Below, one piece after another: positions 1 through 11,623 of a stretch of 64,000 nucleotides of DNA (position 1 is its first letter; each line of letters starts with the position of its first letter). A program made the translations under genes and the position numbers. The stretch comes from CAJCIY01 sp964245825 (lineage in GTDB: Bacteria; Actinomycetota; Actinomycetes; Mycobacteriales; CAJCIY01), in assembly GCA_964245825.1 (NCBI GenBank), contig CAXTNT010000002.1, positions 260,483 through 324,482 of the forward strand. Reading direction: 5' to 3'. The notes beneath the pieces are model-generated. The model was not told the DNA's origin. It did no database searches and was given only the letters and a program-made list of their open reading frames with translations.

Positions 1-24
1 AATGCCGCAGGAACTCCGCCGCAG

Positions 25-423
25 CTACAGGCTCACCGACACGGCGTACCTCAGGCCGTCTGCATTCGTGACGGCGACCGTGAATTGCGCACGCAAGGGG
101 TGGATGCCGACGGCTGCCAGCCGCCCATCCTGCGTCTTTGCGCTCTCGACAATGGTGGCGGCGCCGCTCGGAACCTCGATGGTCGCCCCCTTCGTGCATC
201 CGCGGGCGAGGCGGAGATAGATCCCCGCGCCTGACGTTCCGGTGTCGATGGTCACCGGCCCCTGCGAGGCGTCCTCGATGTTCGCTCCGGCGGGCGTGTC
301 GTTGAGAACCTGGCCACACACCTTGAGCGGCGGCGCCGCATTGATGACGGAACGTGAACTGGCGCACGCCGAGACGCTCGCCACGACCAGGACGGAGGCA
401 AGGAAACCTGCTCGGACCGTCAT
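25..423 (-). CDS. Putative secreted lipoprotein, unknown function
   Basis: A 132-residue protein with an N-terminal signal sequence and a lipobox ending in Cys20 (context VSAC), so it is probably exported and lipid-anchored to the outer face of the membrane. The mature part is about 110 residues, with Cys36 and Cys76 possibly forming a disulfide, and alternates short beta-type segments. I recognise no domain. The start at 423 places the signal peptide at the N-terminus; the frame stays open further upstream, but that part lies antisense to hutU. It is divergent from the hut operon, with about 115 bp between the starts, and nothing suggests a role in histidine use. Confidence 0.7.
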   Translation of the reverse strand: MTVRAGFLASVLVVASVSACASSRSVINAAPPLKVCGQVLNDTPAGANIEDASQGPVTIDTGTSGAGIYLRLARGCTKGATIEVPSGAATIVESAKTQDGRLAAVGIHPLRAQFTVAVTNADGLRYAVSVSL

Positions 424-537
424 CGGCCGCGCGCATACCCGTCGCGCGCCGTCGCCGTCGGACACGTGATCAACGCTACGCGCCCCGGTGCGACCGGGCA
501 GACTGCAGACCCGGCCCGCTGGCGTAAGGAGATCGGA

Positions 538-2186
<1,649 letters not shown>

Positions 2187-2190
<4 letters not shown>

Positions 2191-3350
2191 GCTTCGACCG
2201 GCTGTGGTCGGAGCTGGCCCCGATCGGCCGGGCCGCCTCGGGCGGCTACCGGCGGTACGCCTGGACCGCCGCCGATCTGGCTCTGCGCGAGTGGTTCGCC
2301 GGGGCCGCCGCGGACCGCGGGATGGACCTCGTCGTGGACCGCTGTGGCAACCAGTGGGCCTGGTGGGGCTCGTCCGGCAAGCCGGGCGTGGTCGTCGGCT
2401 CGCACCTCGACTCGGTGCCCGACGGCGGCGCGTACGACGGGCCGCTCGGCGTGGTCTCCGCGTTCCTGGCCGTGGATGCCCTGCGAGGCAAGGGGTTTCG
2501 GCCGTCCCGTCCCGTCGGCGTCGTCTGCTTCGGCGACGAGGAGGGCGCGCGCTTCGGTGTCGCGTGCGCGGGGTCGCGGCTGCTCACCGGCACCCTGGAC
2601 GCCGCTCGCGGCCTCGGGCTCCGCGACGGCGACGGGGTGTCGATGGGCGAGGCCATGGGCGCCGCGGGCGTCGCGGCGGACGCTGTCGGGCGCGACGAGG
2701 AGGTCCTCGCCCGGGTCGGCACGTTCGTCGAGCTGCACGTCGAGCAGGGCCGTGGCCTCGTCGAGCTGGCGCGCCCGGTCGCGGTTGGCTCCGCCATCGT
2801 GGCGCACGGGCGGTGGCGCCTGGACCTGCTCGGCGAGGCCAACCACGCCGGGACGACGCGCCTGGCCGACCGGGCCGACCCGATGCTCGCGCTGGCGGCG
2901 TCGGTGCTCGCCGCCCGCGCCGCGGCCACTGCGCACGGCTGCGTCGCGACCGTGGGGAAGGTCGCCGTCGAGCCCAACGGGGTGAACGCCATTCCGTCGC
3001 GGGTCACCGCGTGGCTGGACGCCCGGGGCGCCGCACCCGCGGCGGTGCGCGCCGTGGTCGAGGCCGTCGCTGCGGCCGGCGGGGCGGCCGCGGTCGAGGA
3101 GTCCTGGAGCCCCGCGGTGTCCTTCGACGACGGGCTGGTCGGCCGTTTCGCCGGGCTGCTCGACAACGCCCCGGTGCTGGGTACGGGCGCCGGCCACGAC
3201 GCCGGGATCCTCGCTGCCGCAGGCATTCCCGCCGCGATGCTCTTCGTGCGCAACCCGACCGGGGTGTCGCACTCACCGGCCGAGCACGCCGAGCGCGACG
3301 ACTGCCTGGCGGGTGTGGACGCGCTGACCACGGTGCTGGCGGCACTGTGA
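2187..3350 (+). CDS. M20-family amidohydrolase (allantoate amidohydrolase / N-carbamoylase type) in the hut operon
   Basis: A 387-residue zinc-dependent amidohydrolase of the family containing allantoate amidohydrolase and N-carbamoyl-amino-acid hydrolases. Metal and catalytic residues are visible: His73 in SHLDSV, Asp84 in YDGPLG, Glu118/Glu119 in GDEEGARFG, the ELHVEQG segment and a C-terminal His in SHSPAEH. The lid domain carries the GVNAIPSR-type motif. It overlaps hutU by ATGA and hutF by GTGA, so it is translated with them. HutF makes N-formylglutamate and no HutG deformylase is present, so I infer that this enzyme may hydrolyse N-formylglutamate. Allantoate or a carbamoyl amino acid remains possible from sequence alone. 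Confidence 0.85.
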
Positions 3351-4648
3351 GCGCGTGGTGGGCGGCGCAGGCGATCCTGCCGACCGGCCTCGCCGCGGAC
3401 GTGCGCTTCGAGGCCGCCGGTGGCCGGTTCACCGCCGTCGTTCCCGGCGTCCCGGCCGCCGGCGCGGCGATCCTGCCCGGCGTGGCGCTGCCCGGGTTCG
3501 CGGACGTCCACGGCCACGCCTTCCACCGCGCCCTCCGTGGGCGTACGCACGACGGGAACGGCACCTTCTGGACCTGGCGCGACCGGATGTACGGCCTGGC
3601 CGGCCGCCTCGACCCGGACGGATACCTCGCGCTGGCGCGGGCGACGTACGCGGAGCTGGCGCTGGGCGGGGTCACCACCGTCGGCGAGTTCCACTACCTG
3701 CACCACGGCCCCGGCGGGGTCCCGTACGCCGACCCCCAGGCCATGGCCGAGGCGCTGCGGCAGGCGGCCCGGGAGGCGGGCGTCCGTCTCACCCTGCTGG
3801 ATGCCTGCTACCTCAGCGCCGGGCTCCGCGGCGAGGAGCTGAGCGAGGTGCAGCGACGCTTCGCCGACCCGGACGTCGACGCGTGGGCCGCGCGGGTCGC
3901 CGGGCTGCGGGACGACCGGGGGATGCGGGTGGGGGTGGCGGCGCACTCGGTCCGCGCCGTACCCCGGGAGGCGCTGCCGACGGTGGTCGCCGCCGCCGCG
4001 GGCCGGCCGCTGCACGCGCACCTGTCGGAGCAGCCGGCCGAGAACGCGGAGTGCGCCGCCGCATACGGCCTAAGCCCGACCCAGATCCTCGACGCCGCAG
4101 GCTTTCTCGGCCCGGCCGCGGTGCTGGTGCACGCCACCCACCTCGGCGCCGACGACATCGCGACGCTCGGGAGCCGGCGCAGCGGCGTCTGCGCCTGCCC
4201 GAGCACCGAGCGCGACCTCGCTGACGGGATCGGACCGCTGCGCGCCCTTGCCGACGCCGGCGTGCGCCTCAGCCTGGGCAGCGATCAGCACGTGGCCGCC
4301 GACCTGCTCGGCGAGGGGCAGGCGCTGGAGGCCGGCGAACGGCTGATGTCCCTGCGGCGCGGGCGTTTCTCGCCTGCCGAGATCCTGGCGGCGATGACCG
4401 CCCACGACGCCCTCGGCTGGGACGGTGCGGGACTGCTGGCCGCGGGCGCCCGCGCCGACCTGGTCGCTGTCCGGCTGGACACCCCGCGGACGGCCGGCAT
4501 CGACCCGGCCCAGGTGGTGTTGACGGCCGGTGCGCAGGACGTGGACACGGTGATCGTCGAGGGGCGCACCGTGGTCGCCGGCGGCCGGCACCTGCTGGGC
4601 GACGTGGGTGCCCTGCTCGGCGCGGCGATCGGGCCGCTGTGGCCGTGA
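3347..4648 (+). CDS. hutF: Formimidoylglutamate deiminase
   Basis: Converts N-formimidoyl-L-glutamate to N-formyl-L-glutamate and ammonia, the deiminase branch of histidine degradation. The 433-residue product has an amidohydrolase fold: metal-binding His55 and His57 in DVHGHAFHR, a later His in HLSEQP, and the metal Asp313 in GSDQH. The HGHAFHRALRGR region is characteristic of HutF-type enzymes rather than guanine or cytosine deaminases. The GTG start at 3347 overlaps the upstream stop (GTGA), and its stop overlaps the next start, so the four hut genes form one coupled unit. The frame stays open far upstream, but that region is the shadow of the M20 gene. Confidence 0.93.
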   Translation: MSAWWAAQAILPTGLAADVRFEAAGGRFTAVVPGVPAAGAAILPGVALPGFADVHGHAFHRALRGRTHDGNGTFWTWRDRMYGLAGRLDPDGYLALARATYAELALGGVTTVGEFHYLHHGPGGVPYADPQAMAEALRQAAREAGVRLTLLDACYLSAGLRGEELSEVQRRFADPDVDAWAARVAGLRDDRGMRVGVAAHSVRAVPREALPTVVAAAAGRPLHAHLSEQPAENAECAAAYGLSPTQILDAAGFLGPAAVLVHATHLGADDIATLGSRRSGVCACPSTERDLADGIGPLRALADAGVRLSLGSDQHVAADLLGEGQALEAGERLMSLRRGRFSPAEILAAMTAHDALGWDGAGLLAAGARADLVAVRLDTPRTAGIDPAQVVLTAGAQDVDTVIVEGRTVVAGGRHLLGDVGALLGAAIGPLWP

Positions 4649-5778
4649 GCACGGCCGTCGTCGGCATCGCCGAGCTGACGACGCACAACGATCTCGGCAC
4701 GCTGCGCGACGCCGCCGTCGTCGCCGAGGCCGGCGTGATCACCTGGCTCGGGCCGGCGCGTGAGGTCCCGCCGGCCGACCGGCAGGTCGACCTCGGCGGC
4801 CGGGCCGTGGTCCCGGGTTTCGTCGACAGCCACACCCACCTCGTCTTCGCCGGGGACCGGTCCGCCGAGTTCGCGGCCAGGATGAGCGGCGAGGCGTACG
4901 ACGGCGGTGGCATCGCGGCGACGGTGGCGGCGACCTCCGCGGCCGGCGACGCGGAGCTCGAAGTCCTGCTGGCACAGCGCATCTCGGCGATGCGGCAGAG
5001 CGGCACGACCACCGTCGAGATCAAGTCCGGCTACGGCCTGAGCATCGCGGCAGAGCGGCGGCTGCTGTCGATCGCCCACGGCCGGACGCCAGAGACGACC
5101 TTCCTCGGTGCGCACGTCGTCCCCGCCGGCGTCGACCGCGCCGAGTACGTCCGCACGGTCACCGGGGCGATGCTCGAGGCCTGCGCGCCGCTGGCCCGCT
5201 GGGTCGACGTGTTCTGCGAGCCGGCATCCGCCCACGCCTTCGACGGGGACGAGGCGCGGGCGGTGCTGCTGGCCGGCGCGGCCGCGGGCCTGGGGCTCCG
5301 GGTGCACGGCAACCAGCTGTCGGCGGGCCCGGGCGTCCGCCTCGCGGTGGAGCTGGGTGCCGCGAGCGTCGACCACTGCTCGCACCTCGTGGCGGCAGAT
5401 GTGGATGCGCTGGCCGCCGGCACGACCGTGGCGACCCTGCTGCCCGCGGTGGAGTTCTGCGGGCGCACGCCCTATCCGGACGCGCGCCGGCTGCTGGAGG
5501 CCGGGGTGACCGTCGCGCTCGCCACCGACTGCAACCCGGGGACGGCGTACACCTCCTCGATGCCGTTCGTCATCGCGCTGGCCGTCCGCGAGCTCGGCAT
5601 GACCCCGGCAGAGGCGCTGTGGTCGGCCACCGCCGGGGGCGCGAAAGCCCTGCGGCGCAGCGACATCGGGACGATCCGGGTGGGCGGGCAGGCCGACCTG
5701 ACCGTGGTCGACGGGCCGTCCTTCGTGCACCTCGCCTACCGCCCCGGCATGCCGGTCGCCCGCGCTCTCGAGCTGTAG
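4645..5778 (+). CDS. hutI: Imidazolonepropionase
   Basis: Opens the imidazolone ring of 4-imidazolone-5-propanoate to N-formimidoylglutamate, the step between HutU and HutF. About 377 residues. Metal ligands are visible at His63 and His65 (DSHTHLVFAG), then histidines in HGNQLS and DHCSHL and the metal Asp in ATDCNPGTAYTSS. I chose the GTG at 4645 because it overlaps the hutF stop as GTGA, like the other junctions here; a GTG at 4639 would add two residues. It is last in the operon and converges with the acyl-CoA dehydrogenase gene. Confidence 0.95.
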   Translation: MSTAVVGIAELTTHNDLGTLRDAAVVAEAGVITWLGPAREVPPADRQVDLGGRAVVPGFVDSHTHLVFAGDRSAEFAARMSGEAYDGGGIAATVAATSAAGDAELEVLLAQRISAMRQSGTTTVEIKSGYGLSIAAERRLLSIAHGRTPETTFLGAHVVPAGVDRAEYVRTVTGAMLEACAPLARWVDVFCEPASAHAFDGDEARAVLLAGAAAGLGLRVHGNQLSAGPGVRLAVELGAASVDHCSHLVAADVDALAAGTTVATLLPAVEFCGRTPYPDARRLLEAGVTVALATDCNPGTAYTSSMPFVIALAVRELGMTPAEALWSATAGGAKALRRSDIGTIRVGGQADLTVVDGPSFVHLAYRPGMPVARALEL

Positions 5779-5779
5779 G

Positions 5780-6931
5780 TCAGAGACCGAGCTCGCGGGC
5801 GATCAGCATGAGCTGGACCTCGGTCGTGCCCTCGCCGATCTCGAGGATCTTGCTGTCGCGGTAGTGCCGCGCCACCGGGTAGTCGTTCATGAAGCCATAG
5901 CCGCCGTGCACCTGGGTCGCGTCGCGGGCGTTGTCCATCGCGGCCTCGCCGGCGACGAGCTTGGCGATCGAGGCCTGCTTCTTGAACGGCAGCCCGGCGA
6001 GCATCCGCGCGGCCGCGTCGTAGTAGGCGGTCCGGGCCGCGTGCACCCGGGCCTCCATCCGCGCGATCTTGAAGGCGACGGCCTGGTACGCGCCGATCGG
6101 CCGGCCGAAGGCCTCGCGCTCGCGGGCGTACTGCACGCTCTCCTCGACGCACCCCTGGGCCGCGCCGACGCCGAGCGCCGCGATCGCGATGCGGCCCTCG
6201 TCGAGGATCTGCAGGAAGTTGGCGTACCCGCGGCCGCGCTCGCCCAGCAGGTTCGCCGCGGGGACGGCGACGTCGTCGAACGACAGCGGGTGGGTGTCGG
6301 AGGCGTGCCAGCCGACCTTGCTGTACGCCGGCCCCACGCCGAACCCGGCCGTCGGGACCGGGACGAGGATCGCGCTGATCTCCTTGCCGCCGCCCGCGGT
6401 CGTGCCGGTGACGGCGGTGACCGTCACCAGCCGCGTGAGGTCCGTGCCGGAGTTGGTGATGAAAGCCTTGCTGCCGTTGACGATCCACTGCCCGTCGCGC
6501 AGCTCGGCCGTGGTCCGGGTGCCGCCCGCGTCGCTGCCGGCCCCGGGCTCGGTGAGCCCGAACGCCCCCAGCGCGCTGCCGCTGCACAGCCGCGGCAGCC
6601 ACTGCTCGCGCTGCGCGTCGGTCCCGAAGCGGTAGATCGGCATCGCGCCGAGCGACACGCCGGCCTCGAGCGTGATGGCGACGCTCTGGTCCACCCGTGC
6701 CAGCTCCTCGATCGCGAGACAGAGGGCGAAGTAGTCACCGCCCATGCCGCCGTGCTCTTCGGGGAACGGCAGCCCGAACAGCCCCAGCTCCCCCATCTGC
6801 CGGACGACCTCGTACGGGAACGTCGCGGTCCGGTCGTGGTGGGCCGCGACCGGGGCGACGACATCGCGGGCGAAGGCCTCGACGGTCTTGCGCAGCTGGG
6901 CCTGCTCGTCGGTGAGCCGGGTGTCGAGCAT
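5780..6931 (-). CDS. Acyl-CoA dehydrogenase, probably branched-chain (leucine pathway)
   Basis: A 383-residue FAD-dependent acyl-CoA dehydrogenase; the FAD-binding signature GLTEPGAGSDA and the C-terminal QVHGGYGF block are present. It is the last gene of an operon with carboxylase subunits and HMG-CoA lyase, so isovaleryl-CoA is the expected substrate. The catalytic base, however, appears to be Glu367 in IGEGTTE, the position used by medium- and short-chain enzymes. The site used by isovaleryl-CoA dehydrogenase (before RIAIAAL) is a glycine. Substrate assignment therefore rests on context. The start overlaps the HMG-CoA lyase stop by one base. Confidence 0.88.
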   Translation of the reverse strand: MLDTRLTDEQAQLRKTVEAFARDVVAPVAAHHDRTATFPYEVVRQMGELGLFGLPFPEEHGGMGGDYFALCLAIEELARVDQSVAITLEAGVSLGAMPIYRFGTDAQREQWLPRLCSGSALGAFGLTEPGAGSDAGGTRTTAELRDGQWIVNGSKAFITNSGTDLTRLVTVTAVTGTTAGGGKEISAILVPVPTAGFGVGPAYSKVGWHASDTHPLSFDDVAVPAANLLGERGRGYANFLQILDEGRIAIAALGVGAAQGCVEESVQYAREREAFGRPIGAYQAVAFKIARMEARVHAARTAYYDAAARMLAGLPFKKQASIAKLVAGEAAMDNARDATQVHGGYGFMNDYPVARHYRDSKILEIGEGTTEVQLMLIARELGL

Positions 6932-7857
6932 CAGGACTCCTGCGGGGGCGTGAGCGCGGTGAGGGTACGGGAGGGGCTGGGGCGCCCGAGCTGCGCGGCC
7001 ATCCAGAGGCTGGTCTCCACCAGCGCGGCGAGGTCCACGCCGGTGTCGATGCCCAGTCCGTGCAGCTGCCAGACGAGGTCCTCGGTGGCGAGGTTGCCGG
7101 TCGCGCTGCCGGCGTACGGGCATCCGCCCAGGCCACCCGCCGCCGCGTCGACGACGGTGACTCCGGCCTGCAGCGCGGTGAGGGTGTTGGCCAGCGCCTG
7201 ACCGTAGGTGTCGTGGAAGTGGACGGCGAGCCGGTCGACACCGAGTCCCCGCTCCCCCAGCAGCTCCAGCAGCGCGGCGACCTGCCCGGGCGTCCCGACG
7301 CCGATGGTGTCACCGAGGCTGATCTCGGTGCAGCCCAGCTCGGCCAGCCGCTCCGCCACGGCGGCCACCTGCGGCAGCGGGACGTCGCCCTCCCAGGGGT
7401 CGCCGAAGCACATGGACACGTACCCGCGGACGGGCAGCCCGGCGCCGCGGGCCGCGGCGACCACCGGGGCGAACATCTCGAGGGACTCCGCCACCGTGCG
7501 GTTGAGGTTGCGGCGGGCGAAGCTCTCGGTGGCGCTGGCGAACACGGCGACCTCCCGTGCGCCGCAGGCCAGTGCCCGGTCCAGCCCGCGCATGTTCGGG
7601 ACCAGCACCGGCGCCCGCGGCGGCTGCTGTGGCAGGAGGGCGAGCAGCTCCTCGGCGTCGCCGAGCTGCGGGATCCACGCGCGCGGGACGAAGCTGGTCA
7701 GCTCGATCGTGCGCAGACCCGCGGCCATCAGCCGCCGGACGAGCTCGGCCTTGACGGCGACCGGCACGATGGTCGACTCGTTCTGCAGGCCGTCGCGGGG
7801 CCCGACCTCGTAGATCTCGACGTGGGCCGGCAGACCGGGCAGCGGGCTGGCGCTCAT
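6931..7857 (-). CDS. Hydroxymethylglutaryl-CoA lyase
   Basis: Cleaves 3-hydroxy-3-methylglutaryl-CoA to acetyl-CoA and acetoacetate, the last step of leucine degradation. The 308-residue TIM-barrel protein has the VGPRDGLQNE motif (Arg21, Asp22) near the start, the metal-binding HFHDT segment, and the catalytic-loop cysteine Cys246 in GLGGCPYAG. The start at 7857 overlaps the carboxylase alpha stop by ATGA. Together with the carboxylase subunits and dehydrogenase it forms a complete isovaleryl-CoA to acetoacetate set, apart from a dedicated methylglutaconyl-CoA hydratase, which I do not see in this operon. Confidence 0.94.
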   Translation of the reverse strand: MSASPLPGLPAHVEIYEVGPRDGLQNESTIVPVAVKAELVRRLMAAGLRTIELTSFVPRAWIPQLGDAEELLALLPQQPPRAPVLVPNMRGLDRALACGAREVAVFASATESFARRNLNRTVAESLEMFAPVVAAARGAGLPVRGYVSMCFGDPWEGDVPLPQVAAVAERLAELGCTEISLGDTIGVGTPGQVAALLELLGERGLGVDRLAVHFHDTYGQALANTLTALQAGVTVVDAAAGGLGGCPYAGSATGNLATEDLVWQLHGLGIDTGVDLAALVETSLWMAAQLGRPSPSRTLTALTPPQES

Positions 7858-9823
7858 GCGTCCGCCGGGGAGTGCACGGTGGCCAGGTGCTGGCCGACGA
7901 CGACCTGGTCGCCGAGCCGGACGAGCACGTCGACGGCGCCGCCGACCGCTGCCCGCAGGGTGTGCTCCATCTTCATCGCCTCGACGGCGAGCAGGGCCGT
8001 ACCGGCCTCGACCGTGTCCCCGGTGCGCACGTGCACGGCGACGACCGAGCCGGGCATCGGGCTGCGGACCTCGGCATCCCCGCGCACCGCGGCGGTGCGC
8101 AGCGCGAGCGGAGGGGCCGTGGCGACGGCGGTCGTCGTCCCGTCGACGGCGACCCACGTCGTGTCGCCGTCGACGGCAAGCAGCACCGGGACCATCCGGC
8201 CGTCGACGGTCAGCAGCAGCCCGTCCGGCTGCGCCCGCGCGGAGACCTCGTACGCCACCTCGCCGACCCGGACCTGCGCCTGCGCCGGGCCGCCGGTCAC
8301 CGAGACCCGCAGCCGCTCGCCGGACCGCAGCACGTCCCAGCGCACGGCCGGCCGCCCCGACAGCCGCCAGCCGACGAGCTCCGTCCACGGGCTGCCCGGC
8401 CGGCTCAGCGCGCCGACGCGGTGCATCGCGGCGGCGACCACGGGAAGGTCCGCCGGCCCGGCGGGTAGCAGGTCCGCGAGGGAGCGCTCGAGCAGGCCCG
8501 TGTCCAGGCGGCCGGCCCGGACCTCGGGGTGGGCCAGCAGCGCCCGCAGGAACGCGATGTTGGTGCCGACCCCGAGCAGCACGGTCTGGGCCAGTGCGGT
8601 GTCGAGCCGGGCCAGCGCCGTCGCCCGGTCCGGTGCCCAGGCGATCACCTTGGCCAGCATCGGGTCGTACGCGGAGCCCACCGCCGCGCCCACCAGCAGC
8701 GAGCTGTCCACCCGGATGCCCTCGCCCTCCGGCTCGCGCAGCAGCAGCGCGGTCCCGCCGGTCGGCAGGAACCCGGCCGCGGGATCCTCCGCATACACCC
8801 GCGCCTCGACCGCGTGCCCGCTCAGCCGCACGTCGTCCTGCCCGAACGCCAGCGGCTCACCGGCGGCGACCAGCAGCTGCTGCTCGACCAGATCCAGCCC
8901 GGTGACCAGCTCGGTCACCGGGTGCTCGACTTGGAGCCGCGTGTTCATCTCCATGAACAGCGGCTCGTCGGGGGCCTCGCCGGGGACGATGAACTCCACG
9001 GTGCCGACGCCGACGTAGCCGACGGCCCGGGCGGTCGCGACGGCGAGTTCGCCGTAGCGGTCGCGCTGCGCCGGGCTCAGCAGCGGCGACGGCGCCTCCT
9101 CGACCACCTTCTGGTGCCGGCGCTGCAGCGAGCACTCCCGCTCGCCGAGGTGCACCGTCGTGTCGTGGGTGTCGGCCAGAACCTGCACCTCGATGTGCCG
9201 TGGCCGCGGCACGAACCGCTCCAGGAACAGGGTGTCATCGCCGAAGCTGGCCGCCGCCTCCCGCCGTGCGCTCGCCAGCGCCGGGCCGAGGTCGGCGGCT
9301 CGTTCGACCAGGCGCATGCCCTTCCCGCCGCCACCGGCCGAGGGCTTGACCAGCACCGGGTAGCCGACCTCCTCGGCCGCGACGCGGAGGTCGGCGTCAC
9401 GCATGCCGGGCTCGCTGCGCCCGGGGACCACCGGCACGCCCGCCGCCGCGACGGTCTGCTTGGCGCGGATCTTGTCGCCCATCACCTCGATGGCCGCCGG
9501 GGACGGCCCGATGAACACCAGCCCGGCCTCCGCGCAGGCCCGCGCGAAACCGGCGTTCTCGGCGAGGAAGCCGTACCCCGGGTGCACCGCCTGCGCGCCG
9601 GTCCCCTCGGCGGCCGCGAGCAGCCGCTCGATGCTCAGGTACGACTCCCGCGCGGCCGCCGGCCCGAGGCGCACCGCGACGTCCGCGGCGCGGACGTGCC
9701 GGGCGCCGTCGTCGGCGTCGCTGTAGACGGCGACCGACCGGAGGCCCAGCCGGCGCAGGGTGCGGATCACCCGTACCGCGATCTCGCCGCGGTTGGCCAC
9801 CAGCACCGTCTCGAACACGCCCG

Positions 9824-9827
<4 letters not shown>
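7854..9827 (-). CDS. Acyl-CoA (methylcrotonyl-CoA-type) carboxylase alpha subunit: biotin carboxylase + biotin carrier
   Basis: Biotin-dependent subunit that carboxylates biotin using ATP and bicarbonate and passes it to the beta subunit. In its 657 residues the biotin carboxylase/ATP-grasp part comes first (N-terminus ETVLVANRGEIAVR, then a GGGGKGM glycine loop). A C-terminal biotinyl domain follows, with Lys619 in EAMKMEH. The GTG start at 9827 overlaps the beta-subunit stop (GTGA). With HMG-CoA lyase next to it, 3-methylcrotonyl-CoA is the likely substrate, but actinobacterial alpha subunits can also serve propionyl- or acetyl-CoA carboxylases. Confidence 0.93.
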
Positions 9828-11428
<1,601 letters not shown>

Positions 11429-11463
11429 GCCGACCTTCCTCGCCGCCGCGCCTCTTTCTCGGC

Positions 11464-11469
11464 AGACTA
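11464..11469 (-). promoter_or_regulatory. Candidate -10 element of the leucine-degradation operon
   Basis: On the minus strand TAGTCT lies 35 bp before the carboxylase beta start, giving a 5' leader of about 29 nt that contains the GAGGAAGG ribosome-binding site. No good -35 is evident. The rest of the 195-bp divergent region (11429-11623) shows only the AGGAGGA site of the peptidase gene at 11614-11620 and no convincing operator. Confidence 0.35.
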
Positions 11470-11623
11470 GGTGACCCGGATGCGGCGCCCCGGCTCTGGA
11501 CGCTGCGCCGAGCTGACCGGCATCGATACCCTCCGCTCCGGCGGGTGGGGTTGCGTCGGCGATCTGGCAGTGCCAGGGTCGGGCTCGCTGGAGACGATCT
11601 TCGTCTGCCGCGCAGGAGGAGAC

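Noticed and set aside
2204..3346. Upstream extension of hutF in the same frame
   Set aside because: It overlaps the well-supported M20 gene in another frame and encodes an Arg-rich shadow; HutF similarity begins at 3347.
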